Assembly (NCBI GenBank): GCA_024449915.1
Contig: JAMZAV010000915.1
Coordinates: 496,001-560,000 of the forward strand
DNA from: Sweltsa coloradensis
Lineage: Eukaryota > Arthropoda > Insecta > Plecoptera > Chloroperlidae
Direction: 5' to 3'
Length of the DNA stretch: 64,000 nt
The notes under the pieces were generated by a model, which did no database searches, was not told the origin of the DNA, and was given only the letters and a program-made list of their open reading frames with translations. Shown piece after piece: positions 21,259-32,073 of this stretch (positions within the stretch are counted from its first letter, which is position 1; each line of letters opens with the position of its first letter). Both the position numbers and the translations under genes were made by a program.

Positions 21259-22141
21259 GATTAGGACTTCATTAGTATGATGCCCTTACCAATATATTAC
21301 ATGCATTATTTTTGGCGGAGTGCTTGCATTTTATTTTGTACTATCATTTTTAACCACTAGATAAAGGTTTTATGAGTACAAAAAATGTACACATTAAAAC
21401 CATTTGTAATTCATATTTTCATGTCAGAAAGCTTGTTTTCTGGGCATTTGACGCAAATATAACTCAAAAAAATTTGCCTCCAGTGGCTGGGGCTCTGCCC
21501 CAGACCCCGAAATGGTCCATAGACTACAAAATACGGTACATATACTTACACTTTAGTTTTCCCGGTTTGTAACTTTCAAAATATGGTCACCTTAGCTAGA
21601 AGAGTTATTTTCTCATGCAAAAAGCAAAACCATATTATAACACATATTTTAATTATGTACAAGTTTTCTTTTACTTACGTAATATAGTATGTGTTTAAGA
21701 GGATGTGTCTTCCTTCTGTACCACGAGCTGACTGAACCTTGCTTGTTTACTTACTGCCACTTATCTAGAAACTCTTGCCCTAACTACCTAACCCGGTCTT
21801 TACTCTGATTGGCTAAAAATGATGTGTGTTATTGACTGTCTTAAATGTTAAAACTTAGTTCGTGGAATCCTTGTTTAGTGCTCTCCAGATTTAACTGACT
21901 TGTTGTTGACATTCTGATCTAATATATCACTGTCTAATTCTATGAATAGCCCTATGCTAATTATTTATTAGTTTGTTTTCTTTACTTTGGCATTCCAAAT
22001 ATGATGTAATATTTGTCCTGATATTTATCTGAATATTAGGCTTGAAACTTGCTTAATAGGTTGTTGATTCCAGTCTACTAGGCCTACATATTAATTGTGC
22101 TTACAAGAAAGGGTTGTCGATAGGGCGACTGGTAGATTAAT
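20546..22141. other. No gene seen; AT-rich with (ATT)n microsatellite
   Basis: Apart from the trinucleotide repeat at 21171-21259 I see only AT-rich DNA. The frame at 21372-21572 has no supporting features. Confidence 0.45.
21171..21259. repeat. (TTA)n microsatellite
   Basis: About 29 uninterrupted TTA units. Its length suggests it is polymorphic. Confidence 0.95.
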
Positions 22142-22155
22142 AGAAACATATAAAA

Positions 22156-22456
22156 TGTGAAGGACATAAAGAGATAGGGTGCCAACAGCTTACCTTAAAT
22201 GGAGTAGGCGCGCCGCGAAAGATAACATAAACACAAATACACAAATATACAAATAAACTACAATAATCTCTCTCTACACTCACTGAGGAAGGTCACATGG
22301 ACCGAAAACGTTTTGATTATGTAGTTTATTTGTTTATTTGTGTATTTGTGTTTATGCTATCTTTCGCGGCGCGTCTACTCCATTTAAGGTAAGCTGTTGG
22401 CACCCTATCTCTTTATGTCATTCACATGATCCAGCCTTTTGGCTTTCCTTTCAAAC
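22156..22456. mobile_element. Penelope-like palindromic insertion with 14-bp target duplication
   Basis: The arms contain GACATAAAGAGATAGGGTGC, CCAACAGCTTACCTTAAATG, CGCGCCGCGAAAGATA and CATAAACACAAATACACAAA in both orientations. The asymmetric loop contains CACTGAGGAAGGTCACATGG followed by ACCGAAAACGTTTTG. The insertion is flanked by a perfect direct repeat AGAAACATATAAAA (22142-22155 and 22457-22470). Foldback pseudo-LTRs, variable target duplications and hammerhead-like CTGANGA...GAAA motifs are known for Penelope-like elements. The assignment is an inference, since no reverse transcriptase is present. Confidence 0.5.
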
Positions 22457-22665
22457 AGAAACATATAAAAATTAGAAACAGACTATACACCAAGAAAAAC
22501 GTCAAAACTGTTTTTGCCAAGTAGGGCATTGATCGATCACCCTTGAGAAGTAGGGCCTACTCCTTTGCACTCATTGAGTAATCAAGGCCATGTGTGGCCA
22601 AAACAGTTTTGGCATTTTTTGTGTTGTAGTCCTATAGCATATTTTTATGTTTCTATTAAATAGAA
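22457..22665. repeat. Second palindrome adjacent to the Penelope-like element
   Basis: The left arm (AGAAACATATAAAAATTAG, then ACCAAGAAAAACGTCAAAAC and TGTTTTTGCCA) pairs with 22593-22665 in reverse complement. The loop contains CATTGAGTAATCAAGGCC and GTGTGGCCAAAACAG, a degenerate version of the motif in the preceding element. Confidence 0.5.
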
Positions 22666-23370
22666 ATTAAGATAAATTTTATCTACAATATCCTTAGGTA
22701 CAATCACCAAAAATGTAAGCTGTTGGGTTCCATATTATCCAAAACCCTTTTTTGTCAGCATTAATCAAGCTGTTTGGCCACTCCAATCAGTTAAATAATT
22801 TACCAATTCACTGTAAAGTTTGAACTGTTTATTGTTGTTTTTATTTTCTAAATTTATGATAAATATTTATATGAAGTACCGGTACCTACATTACTCTGCA
22901 GCTTATCCTTAGCGTAAAGATGTGTGCCCGTAAAAGCAATATGCTAACCATTAATTAGTTAAGTAGGCCACGTATTATTCTTATTTCGTAGGGTTATTAT
23001 GTTTTCCTAAACTTAGGCTCCAGGGCTATCTAAAGGGTATAAAAACCTCAATTTGAGAGATTGGCAGATAATATGGGAAAGCCCTGGCCCCTGAGGTTCA
23101 AGGTTACAACTAGATTTAAAATACTAGGTACTTAAAAATGTCTAAGAGCAGATATATTCTGTTTTTTTTTATTGACAAACATTTTTAACAAAGTTTGCAC
23201 TAATCTACCAATATTTCGAGCTAAATGCTCCCATCCCAAGTAAACAGTGCACTGCCTATTTAAAAAAAAATCCGGAAAAACATGTCCAGATATTTTCTGG
23301 GAAATTTATAACTTTTAGGAAATATTTACGTTTCCGGTTTACATCCTTAGGTAGGCCTACGTTTAAAAAA
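22666..23370. other. Intergenic or intronic, no feature seen
   Basis: AT-rich DNA without recognisable repeats. It lies upstream of the exon candidate at 23581. Confidence 0.4.
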
Positions 23371-23580
23371 TTGTTGCACAACATTGAGTATTTAAATTTA
23401 ATATTTTCCGAACAAGATTTGAATGTAGGAGAACTATTATTTATTTTCTGTAATTTCATCCAAGATTTGATCCCTTGTTTGTTGGCTATGCGTGTAGCCA
23501 CCGCGGATGGATTAGCTAGTAGTGAAACCCAACACCTACCTCTATTTACATTGGTACTCGAGCTGTGTTTTACATTTCAG

Positions 23581-23673
23581 GAGGGAGATGAACCGATTGT
23601 CAAGACAGCTCTTACACAAGATCCTTTTATCTTCAAACAACGCCGCTTGCGTCATCTCAAACGTCTACCGGTT
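23581..23673 (+). CDS. Candidate 93-bp internal exon, protein not recognised
   Basis: The acceptor is TGTTTTACATTTCAG ending at 23580. Two overlapping donors follow: GTATGT at 23674 and GTGAGT at 23678. The block is open in phase 0 and reads EGDEPIVKTALTQDPF then IFKQRRLRHLKRLPV, a basic, charged composition. The surrounding open frame (23371-23757) extends beyond both splice sites, so intron retention or a chance frame is possible. No partner exon could be identified. Confidence 0.35.
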
Positions 23674-23759
23674 GTATGTGAGTCGCTCCATGAAACAGTA
23701 GATTGGGTACGGTGCTCGACTGCTTACTCAATGACATCAACAAAGTTATCACAATGATA

Positions 23760-25925
23760 AATTAAAAATAACAGAAGTTAGTTTTAGAGTTAGATCAGTC
23801 AGGTCAAGGTCAGTATTAGTTGACAGTTTGTGTCTTGGTGTTGATATCGTTGAGTTAGCGGTTATGAAATGCACCAGCATGTTCGTACCTACGTCGTGCA
23901 CTAGCTCACACCACAGTTCTTGAGAGGGTTACGACGAGAAACCGTACGCTACGGTTACTAGTACAGGTAGTGAAAGTTGACTTCAGTATTAGTAGTTGGT
24001 ACCATCAGTGACGCTGATGACTGATTAGTGAATAAATAACTTTTACCGTAGTAGGCCTACACAACTTTTGTATTTAACCATCTAAATAAGAAGTTCCAAT
24101 CTAACTAGAATCTATCTTGAGTTTAACCTTTATTTGGACTAACCCAGTTAACGGTTTGTGATTAATTAAAGATAACGAAATAACAAATCAACGTTATTCG
24201 ATATTTAAAAGTATTAATTTTAAAAACAATATTTTGGCTGATTATCTGCAGCCATTAACGAGTGCTCTCACTTCAATCTTTCACAGGCCTTTTACGGACT
24301 CTGCAGAGACTTATAGATTCCGGCATTCGGGCGACGATCGCAAGCCATTGATTTGAGAACCAAGTCAACTGTCAAGTGTTTTTCAATGCAACTACCTATA
24401 TCCTGCATCAGTCTACACATTCTACAAAATAGTTTTGTTCTACCATTTGTTTCATTTTTTGGCCAAAAAAACACCAAGAAACCACTTTGAAATTTTGTAT
24501 TTTTGGACTGTTTTTTTTTTCATTTACCAATCAAGGTTAGTAGATTACAGAAGATTATTGCTAACAGGCTAGGCCTACTCAAATGTGCTGTGGTGTGAAC
24601 TCTAGTGTAATCTGGTAGTTAGTGTGGCGTATGTCAGCTTGGTACAAAATACATGATACAGTTCATCCTATAGACGTTCCTTACCCTGTGTAAAGCAACA
24701 TGGAAATAAATAGAAATAGGTACGTGAATGAATTAATCCCTCTGATAGGCCTAATAGTAATACTAATAATTGCAATTTGCTCGAATTGCAATTTGCTCGT
24801 ATCACAGAACTTTTGGACATAGCGCCTAGAACTTTATTTGAAAAATTATGCATATTGTTTTAAACTTTGCTTTATTTAGAATATTGGTTATTGAAATTTT
24901 ATGTCTCTTACGGTTAATGATTTTTAGATTCCAAATACAGAATGGGAAGAAAGATCTTGAGTTTTCCATTAGAGTCATTGCGGAACTGTCAGTTTTCTTT
25001 GTGCAATGTGCATATACTGGTAATTCAATACAAACACTGGTAGGCATAGGTCACTGTTATTATATACCCGGTACCACCCTTGCCCCCCACCCTCCTGTAG
25101 TTTGATGGAGGTGCCGAATATATAAATATTACAACTTTTTGATGAGCTGACCCTGCCCTTTTTTTTGATGGGCAATGCCAACTTAAGAAATGCGTGGCAA
25201 TCGGAGACGTCTAGTTTTTGTCCTGAGAAATAGGAGGACAGAAAGAAAAGTGATGCACATATGGTAGCTTCACTTCCTTATAGGCTACTTAAAGGGGCTA
25301 TTACCCCAATGATTTTTTACCACATAATCTAGAGCTTAAATTATATCTTGTAACCGCTGTGATTTTACACAAATTTTCCAATTTTTTTATCCAGAATTTT
25401 GCAAAAACTGGCATTTTGGGAAACTAAACTAAAATTCTTCAATTGGCTTTAACCTGCTTCTTTTTTGTTTCACATAGATACTATAAAGCATCGTACCGGT
25501 ACCAATCTAAAATGTCCCTTTTAAAACATTGTGTCTTGAAACTGTGCAAAAATAAAATATACTCTCAAACACGCAAAAATTTGCATTCCAAAATCACACC
25601 CCTTCTTGGTAATTAGCGTATTTTGACCAAACCACTTGCCCAAATTACAAAACAAAATATAGAGAATTTACAGGAAAGACTATAGGTCTATATTATAGAG
25701 TACCATGTCAATTGTGGCCAATATTTTTTGGATCAAAATTCTCCAAGGTCACGGGGCATAAAGATCGTCTCCATGTTATTTCTTATGGTGGCAGATTGTC
25801 TGCCCATGGGACCTAACTCGAAAAATACCAAGTTTCACAATTTTTTTTCGGGTCATGGTGGAACCAATAATTTTTCCGTTACTTTGTAAATTCATAACTA
25901 GTTCTCCTGTATCTCTACTCACGCT
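23760..25925. other. No gene seen
   Basis: Includes a stretch at 24292-24477 whose words (ACACATTCTACAAAATAG; CGATCGCAAGCCATTGATTT) recur near 55820 and 56015 in the same orientation but swapped order, suggesting a dispersed or permuted repeat. The overlapping frames at 24826-25181 are shadows of one another and lack splice support. Confidence 0.35.
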
Positions 25926-26050
25926 AAGTGATAAAGACCACGAGTTGGTTGAAACGTATCAGCAACTTTGTCAACTCATCTATTTGTGTCTGCGACCTAC
26001 CTAACGTTTTTTAAGGTAAGCTGTTGTCCTTCTGTACCTTTCCCCCCACA
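25926..26050 (+). repeat. Diverged Penelope-like terminal fragment
   Basis: TTTTTTAAGGTAAGCTGTTG and the preceding TTGGTTGAAACGTATCAG and CTATTTGTGTCTGCGA segments follow the order seen at 22295-22410 (ACCGAAAACGTTTTG ... TTTGTGT ... TTTAAGGTAAGCTGTTGG). Only one arm is present. Confidence 0.35.
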
Positions 26051-26264
26051 GAAATATGTTTATTCATATTCCCAGTTTAAGTAGCCTGAATGAAATATAT
26101 TTTTTTTTTTGTGGGTGAATACCCCTTTAATAACCACCTAAACGTAGTTCTTTTGGATAAGGCCTATCATACAGATTTCACCCCAAAATCTACTACTAGT
26201 ATCTAGTTGCATTGTCAACCCTACAGCCCTCATAAATAAAGCCACCAACCGTCATAGGTCTAGG

Positions 26265-26530
26265 GCTACCCTGCTTGAATTATCAGTAAAATTTTTTTTA
26301 ATGATATCAGCATCGCCAGTTTTACTGTATATTTTGGACCAGCAGAATTTACCGATATCGGCAAGATATTGGCAATATCATTAAAAGCAGCTTTTAGTGA
26401 TATCAGTAGAATTTATAGTGATATCAGCACAGATATGTGGTGATATTGGCAGGATCTTTTGACGATATCACCACATGTATGGTGATATTGGCAGGATCTT
26501 TAGACGATACCACCACATATCTAAGATCTG
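26265..26530 (+). repeat. GATATC-rich repeat (copy 1)
   Basis: It begins CTACCCTGCTTGAATTATCA. Over the next about 250 bp it contains GATATC or one-off variants roughly every 20-30 bp (for example TGATATCAGC, CGATATCGGC, TGATATTGGCAGGATC twice, CGATATCACC). The 33770-34025 block has the same words and ends, in reverse complement, with the same CCTGCTTGAA motif. Confidence 0.6.
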
Positions 26531-27375
26531 TCACTGCAGGTCCAAAATGATGCCCTGGAAGCCTAGAACACATTTGAGATTTGTGAACACTGACACATTA
26601 AAAGCTTATCGAGTACAATAAATTTAAATTTATGTTTACCAGCACTCCATTGGGCAAAACAGACAAGTCCATTGTTTGGATGCAGGCAGTCAATTGTTTG
26701 TACACCTTGAGACATAGAGAGCAAACCAAAGAAAAAAGGAGGTACAGGTGGCGAGGTTACTGCTTCCGCAGCTCAAGCTTTTTGGGACCTAAAACAAGAA
26801 TATAGCCACCCGGAGATGTGGTGTCGGTAAATCACCTCCTTCACAACACAATAAAAGAAAACTTTGAAATAGGTACCCTATGTGGAAGGATAGGCCTACA
26901 TTGGATTTTGTATTAAAGATGACATTGGGTACTGGTACATGGGTTCCGGAATCCTAACATTACCCTAATCCATAATAAGGATTTGATTTTTTGTTGAAAA
27001 GAAGTACATTTTTCCAAACATCAACGAACAGAAACAGTGCAAATTTACATGAATGCTTAAGTTGTGGACGTGAAAACTATCCAGAACGGCTGTTGTAATT
27101 CACTTGTTACAATCAAACCGTTGGGTAGTTCCATAAAAATATTAGGGTATGTTTTAGTTCGTTGATGTCAAATAGACAATCTTGAGACTTGGTTTGACCT
27201 TCAGTTCAATTCAATGTTGTACAGGTAGTAGATTGTTGCTATGTAGTTTGAATAAACAAAATTGCGCCTTTTTAAACTTTGATGGATTAGAGTTGTCCAA
27301 ACCATCATTTACTACCCATGATGTCATTCCAAATTTCTATACCAATGAAAATTTGTTCAATAAATACAAAAGTGA
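26531..27375. other. No feature seen
   Basis: AT-rich DNA between the GATATC-rich repeat and the end of the minus-strand gene. The plus-strand frame at 27182-27409 overlaps the 3' untranslated region of that gene and is probably chance. Confidence 0.4.
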
Positions 27376-27381
27376 TTTATT
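27376..27381 (-). promoter_or_regulatory. Poly(A) signal AATAAA (minus strand)
   Basis: AATAAA on the minus strand about 225 nt after the stop codon of the terminal exon at 27605-27685. A plausible 3' processing signal for that gene. Confidence 0.45.
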
Positions 27382-27604
27382 CACATTTACTACAAAGAAA
27401 ACAGCATAGAATATAATTGGATAAATTACTAAGGTCTAAAATAGCATAGTATTATTGACTTTAAACGTTCAATTCATTTTGCAACAAAAGAGTAAAAAAA
27501 GTAAAATTTCAGTTGGTAGAATTTTTAAATAAATTGGCCTACAGTTAATGTGACAAAAAGACAGTCTTTTCCATGTTCTAAGGTTTGCTGCCTTAATCAG
27601 TTTG

Positions 27605-27685
27605 TCAATTTTGTAGCTCAGGTAGCTGCGAATAGGAGCTAAACTCGACGGCGATAGTATTCCAGCGCAATTCGTTGATGTAGAT
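27605..27685 (-). CDS. Terminal coding exon of an unrecognised minus-strand gene
   Basis: On the minus strand the acceptor TGCGTTTGTTTTTCCAG ends at 27686. The exon reads IYINELRWNTIAVEFSSYSQ then LPELQN, followed by TGA at 27605. It enters in phase 0, which fits the phase-0 donor of the exon at 30037-30129, and AATAAA lies about 225 nt downstream. Composition and codon use look like real protein. I do not recognise the family. Exons further 5' should lie above 30.13 kb on the same strand, but I could not identify them securely. Confidence 0.5.
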   Translation of the reverse strand: MYINELRWNTIAVEFSSYSQLPELQN

Positions 27686-27765
27686 CTGGAAAAACAAACG
27701 CATTGAATTAAAATCGGAATGAAACAAAAAACATTTTGAGTTTTTGGTACCTAGTACCGTAGTTG

Positions 27766-27795
27766 TTTGGGGGGGAGGGGGAGGGGGAGGGGAGA
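27766..27795 (+). repeat. G-rich run
   Basis: GGGGGGGAGGGGGAGGGGGA-type run inside the large intron of the minus-strand gene. G-quadruplex prone and liable to length error. Confidence 0.8.
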
Positions 27796-28950
27796 GTTGC
27801 CACGCAAATGTCGTTCCTTTTTTACCTTTCCTTTCTTCATGAAAAAATGCAAAATAGTTTTGCTTAAAAAAGTCTCAAAACAAGTCTCAAAACAGGTCTC
27901 AAGAACCAGCAAGGGTCAAGGCCCACATTTTTCGTCACAGAACACACGTAGTAGGCCCTAGGCCTAACCTAGCCTAGGTAGCCTAAGTTGTTATAGGCCT
28001 GGGCATATCAGGCCATTGTTGTGATGCTCGGACCCTCGGATCTAGGCCACTTCATGTGGCCTAGATCGACCGGTCCTCGGCGTCAGTCGTGCTTGAGCAC
28101 TGCGCGTAGATGGCCAGTTGTACAGTGTTTTTCAGTTTTTCAACGTGTTTGCTATAAACTTCAATAATCGCAGGAGTTCGAGTTTATCGCAAAATAGACC
28201 TAGCATTTATTCGCAAAAATAAAAATGCTGTTTTCTGGACCGTGATGTCATGAAACGCAAAGAAAACCAAATAAAAATGGGTTTGAAAGTCTATCGCACA
28301 TAGGCCTATCGCAATTGCGATTTTTCAGTATCTCTACTAATTAGTAGGCCTAATTGCGCTAAAATATTTATTCCCATATCGTATATGCTGAACAGAAACT
28401 TTTAATTACTTAAAAAGCAGAATTCATTGGGGAACGGCAGTACTAGCGTCATTAAACCCATGTCTGACCAATATGCAGGGACGATGAGTGACAATTTCAC
28501 CTTTTCTATGAGATCAGTATTATATCCGCAGTAGTTAAGCGATCACTGATATGGTTTGAGAGGACAAATACTGCTAAGTTCAAACCCAAAAATATAAAGG
28601 CCTAAAAAATTTATGTTCATAAATATTGATCAATTCAGCAGTAGGCCTACTAGTAGCACAAGCCAGTAGGCCTAGGTATCAGTTTGTTTATTTTCAATTA
28701 AATACTTTCACAAAAACAGGCAGAAATTGAGCCTCTGACACAGTGGAGGCTTTCATTTTTGACACATTCCATTCACTCATGGCATAATGTTTTGGAAAAA
28801 CTTTTATACGTAGTAGCCAAAAACTTGTTTACTGTTTAGTAGGCTATTATGCTACGTTGAGTTATTTTTTATTTTTTAAAACTCTGAAATTAGCGATTTA
28901 AAGAAAATAACATTATCAATGTTACCCCAGGGTATGTAAATAATGACTGA
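27796..28950. other. Intron sequence, no other gene seen
   Basis: Lies between the two minus-strand exons. TAGGCCTA motifs cluster at 27950-27990. A perfect 12-bp-arm hairpin GATCTAGGCCAC/GTGGCCTAGATC sits at 28039-28067. The frame at 27767-27961 is driven by the G-run and is rejected. Confidence 0.45.
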
Positions 28951-29383
28951 AGCACCGAGTGCATTACAAGCGGTCGGTTCGATTCCTTCCGGCGCAGCAA
29001 TCTGCGGCAAATTGAAATGCACCGACTCTTATAAGATTCCGCGCACTAGGTACGCTCCGGCCAGTGCATTGTAACTTCCCCTCTCGCGACCGACTCCGGT
29101 TCACCTTCGATTGCTCGAGTAAGCAACTTTGCCGGTCAGCCGGACGGGGTAGAAGACAGTACCAATTAAACAGAGTACTGTGTTGAGTTCGCTCCAAAAA
29201 AAAAATGCCTACTATGAGGTATATAATGCGACTGGGACTGGCGAACCGAGTGTCGCACTTGATTCCACGGCGGTGAGCAGAGAGTAGGCCTATAGTGCGC
29301 GACAAATGGGACGGTACCGAAGTGATAATTCACACCACTCTGGCCACGGTACCGAACCAATTGCTTGTAATGCGCTCGGTGCT
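28951..29383. mobile_element. TIR element (Harbinger-like MITE)
   Basis: The ends AGCACCGAGTGCATTACAAG and CTTGTAATGCGCTCGGTGCT are inverted repeats. Flanks are TGA (28948-28950) and TAA (29384-29386), possibly a mutated 3-bp TWA duplication. The interior has paired GTACCGAA.TGGTACCG-like words. The minus-strand frames here (28964-29360) follow the CpG-rich interior and are not supported as proteins. Confidence 0.55.
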
Positions 29384-29386
29384 TAA

Positions 29387-30036
29387 CCCAATTTTTTCAA
29401 AACCATTCAGTTTTCTAGGAACCTAGGCCCATAAAATAGTATCAAATAAAAGAAATTGGTCTGAAGATTGAATTCTGGTACCAAGATTTAATTTAGCTTC
29501 AAATAATGCAGATTTTAAACATTTTGATATTATACCAAAGTCAAACAAATTTAGGCCTAGCCTAGGCCTACATATTTATCTGTAATGGGGTTTGTTATAC
29601 GCTACCTTTCAAGAACAATAGGCTAGTAATTAAATAATTATAAATTACCAACTTTTTAAACAGTGCATGGTAGAAAATAAAATACTTTCGAATCTGCTAT
29701 TGTCAATGTTACCCCTCAAAACCAAAGGTACCCCATTTGACGGTAACTAGGCCAAGGAAAATTTATGCTCAACGCGCCAATATAGGACTAAAGAAATGAT
29801 AAAACAAATTCTCATGAATGTATTCAAGGCCATTGTTTTAGTAAATTACATCTAGCCTAGGCCTACGCATAGTTCAGTCCCTAATTAATTCATCTTTATT
29901 TGGCACAAAATTCCAGCTGCCTGAATTATTTAGAAGCTAATTTTTGATCTGGATTCCCATAGTTTAGTAAATTTTAATACACAGATTATTTTCTAAAACC
30001 CAAGTAAAAGATCTGAATGGTGAACATTTAAGTTAC
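29387..30036. other. Intron sequence, no feature seen
   Basis: AT-rich DNA with a few TAGGCCTA motifs (29550-29570, 29855-29865). Probably part of the intron of the minus-strand gene. Confidence 0.45.
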
Positions 30037-30129
30037 CTGGCTGACCACTCTTGCTTTGATTGCCATCCGCCATCCCCCATGAGGAACTGCACATCGGAAT
30101 AGGAAAACAGCAGACGAACCATATTCAAA
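30037..30129 (-). CDS. Penultimate coding exon of the unrecognised minus-strand gene
   Basis: On the minus strand this 93-bp exon follows an acceptor (ATTTTAGGCCTACAG) and ends with a strong donor CCAG/GTAACTT. In phase 0 it reads FEYGSSAVFLFRCAVPHGGW then RMAIKARVVSQ, and joins in frame to the terminal exon at 27605-27685. A second frame is also open and contains an ATG (MVRLLFSYSDVQFL...). It would join in a longer 3' frame, but without a stop or poly(A) arrangement as neat. I prefer the phase-0 reading. No family recognised. Confidence 0.45.
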
Positions 30130-30254
30130 CTGTAGGCCTAAAATAAAATTCAAAGAATTAAAATATATCCAAGATGGTTATCGAGTCTTCAAAGCCAGCC
30201 AGTTGAATGCTAAGGAAACAAAATACCTCTAGTCACCTAGAGACCAAGGTAGGC

Positions 30255-30690
30255 CTTGGCGTTCGACCTTCGAACATAAGAATATAACCGGAAATTATTC
30301 TTACGTTCAACCTGATTTCTGGCTACGGTTAAATTGAGAATCGTAATTTTACCGTAGCTACGGTTAAATAGCCACTTCGTAAAACATAAAGGGCTTTCAC
30401 CCGAAAAGGAATTTTATTAATTGTTATCAAAAACATAAAGAATAGATCGTAAAAAGAAACTCGACGGGGATTTAAACCAACAAACCCTCGCACAGAAGTC
30501 AAACATGCCACCATTCTGCCACACCGCACTGTGATAACACGTCGCCTATAGGTAGGCCTACACATGTTAGGCTGTTAACTGGTTGAACGTAACAAAAATT
30601 TCTTGTCATTCTTACGTTCAAACGTAAAACTAATTTTACACAATTCCAAACGTAAGAATAGTTTCTTGCCATTCTAGCGTACGAACCTAT
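30255..30690. mobile_element. TIR-like element with tRNA-like core
   Basis: GTTCGACCTTCGAACATAAG and TTATTCTTACGTTCAACCTG at the left are mirrored at 30600-30690 by CATTCTTACGTTCAAACGTA, CAAACGTAAGAATAG and AGCGTACGAACCTATGAA. The tRNA-like segment at 30461-30530 resembles the one inside 5376-6033. Ends are blurred and no target duplication was found. Confidence 0.4.
30461..30530 (-). repeat. tRNA-like sequence (degenerate)
   Basis: On the minus strand a box-A-like TGTGGCAGAATGGTGGCATG is followed by a box-B-like GGTTTAAATCCCCGTCGA. Similar to the minus-strand segment at 5858-5920. It is not expected to be a functional tRNA because the acceptor stem is poor. Confidence 0.4.
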
Positions 30691-30699
30691 GAATATACA

Positions 30700-31245
30700 C
30701 TCTGTAAATTATAGGCCTTGGCCTAGGGCCTACTGCACTTCGCTTACCCTACACTTAACAGGGTTAATACTATGAATACCAGCAGGCCTAAAAACCATAG
30801 ATCATAGGCAACAGGGTAAAAACTATGAATACCAGCAGGCATAAGAACCATAGATCATTGGCCTAGGCCTAGCCTGGGTTCTAGTGGGTATTAGGCCTAG
30901 GCTAGGCCTACATTGAGGCCTAATCTGCAGGTCTAGGCTACGCCTGGGCTAGACCTTGGGATGGCTAGGCCTAGGCCTTTAGTCCTAGGGCCTATGAGTG
31001 AATAAAATCGAATTACGCCTAGGGGTAGGCCTAGGCCTAACGCAGACCTAGGATAGAGCATAGGCCTAGCCCTATACCTGTTAGTAGGCCTAGGCTAGGC
31101 CTAGTTTTCATTTAATAGGCATAGGGCCCTAGGCCCTACTAGGCCTAGGCCTAGGCTACCTAGCTCTGACGTAGGCCAGCTAGCCCTATTTCTATCGAAA
31201 CTAGGGCCGAGGACTAGGCCCTAGCTCAGCCTAATCGTTACCTCG
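30700..31245. repeat. TAGGCCTA-dense block
   Basis: The words TAGGCC, GGCCTA and CCTAGG occur dozens of times, often as overlapping TAGGCCTAGGCCTAG runs without a fixed period. This is the densest cluster of a motif scattered through the window (other clusters at 27950, 49040-49150 and 49255-49335). Function unknown; it behaves like a degenerate simple repeat. Confidence 0.7.
30757..30862. repeat. 53-bp unit tandemly duplicated
   Basis: AACAGGGTTAATACTATGAA ... ACCATAGATCATAGGC is followed immediately by AACAGGGTAAAAACTATGAA ... ACCATAGATCATTGGC, with four or five differences between units. Confidence 0.8.
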
Positions 31246-31360
31246 GTCACAGCATAATAATAATACATTGGGAAACGTCTCTATGCCCTTGGACGTTAAA
31301 AGTGGGGTTAATGGCGTAATGATTTTGAGCCTCCTAGTTCATAGGCCTAGGGTATTCGGC

Positions 31361-32073
31361 ACTCTTGTCGCTAAGCGGGTCCAACTTTCAACCAACTTTC
31401 AACAACACTTTTTTCCCCAATAAAATCAATGATAAACAACTACAAATTAAAAATAAGTTAATATTAAGCACGTATAGTAAGTAATTAATAGTAAATTACT
31501 CTCGAATTACACGAATAATGTCAAATAATTTACATTATTGAACATGAACGTCGTCTCACTCTGATCAACGCGCCATTTTGGATTTTGGCTATGTCATTGT
31601 CATTTACTTAGTAGGTGTACCAACCTTTTTGCGATATTGTGGTTATTGTAATGTTAAGTAAACAATTAAATAGTCAAATAGCACGGGGTTTGGGGGCGGA
31701 GCCCCCCACGGGGTCCAGGGGCGGAGCCCCGGCGGGGGTTGGGGGGCTGGCCCCCCAGAACAGAATGAGGTACAAACAAACAAACACGACAGGGACCGCA
31801 GGACAAACAAAAACGGACAGAATTAAACGTAAGTTTGGTGTGTTTTGGTTGGTACGTCGGAAAATGGCCGCCGTGATCAACTAATAACAGTGAAATAAGT
31901 CTGTGAGTAATATTGTGTTCACCTATGTAATTGTTAATTTTGCAAAGTGGTAATTGATAATAAATTGTTGATATTGAATTTTTACACATTTATTTCTAAT
32001 TTGTAGTTGTTTTCCATTGATTTAATTGCGAAAAAAGTGTGGTTGAAAGTTGGACCCGCTTAGCGACAAGAGT
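31361..32073. mobile_element. TIR element, related to 6092-8145
   Basis: The left end ACTCTTGTCGCTAAGCGGGT, then CCAACTTTCAACCA and ACACTTTTTTCCCC, is mirrored at the right end (32025-32073). The TIR shares ACTCTT.TCG, CCAACTTT and TTTTTTCCCC with the 2-kb element at 6092. The interior contains GC-rich nested palindromes (31685-31760: GGGGGCGGAGCCCCCC and GGGGCGGAGCCCC words). The mirrored frames there are artefacts of the palindromes. Confidence 0.6.

Noticed and set aside
21171..21259. CRISPR-like array
   Set aside because: It is a simple TTA microsatellite. No spacer/repeat alternation occurs anywhere in the window.
22290..22330. A confirmed hammerhead ribozyme
   Set aside because: The CTGANGA...GAAA words are there, but the cleavage triplet and stems I/III could not be verified by eye, so it is reported only as hammerhead-like.
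23371..23757. 128-residue single-exon gene
   Set aside because: Strong splice signals lie inside the frame and the N-terminal part has non-coding composition. Only the 93-bp exon candidate was kept.
31615..31989. Three overlapping proline/glycine-rich frames on both strands
   Set aside because: They mirror GC-rich palindromes inside a TIR element and are not conserved.
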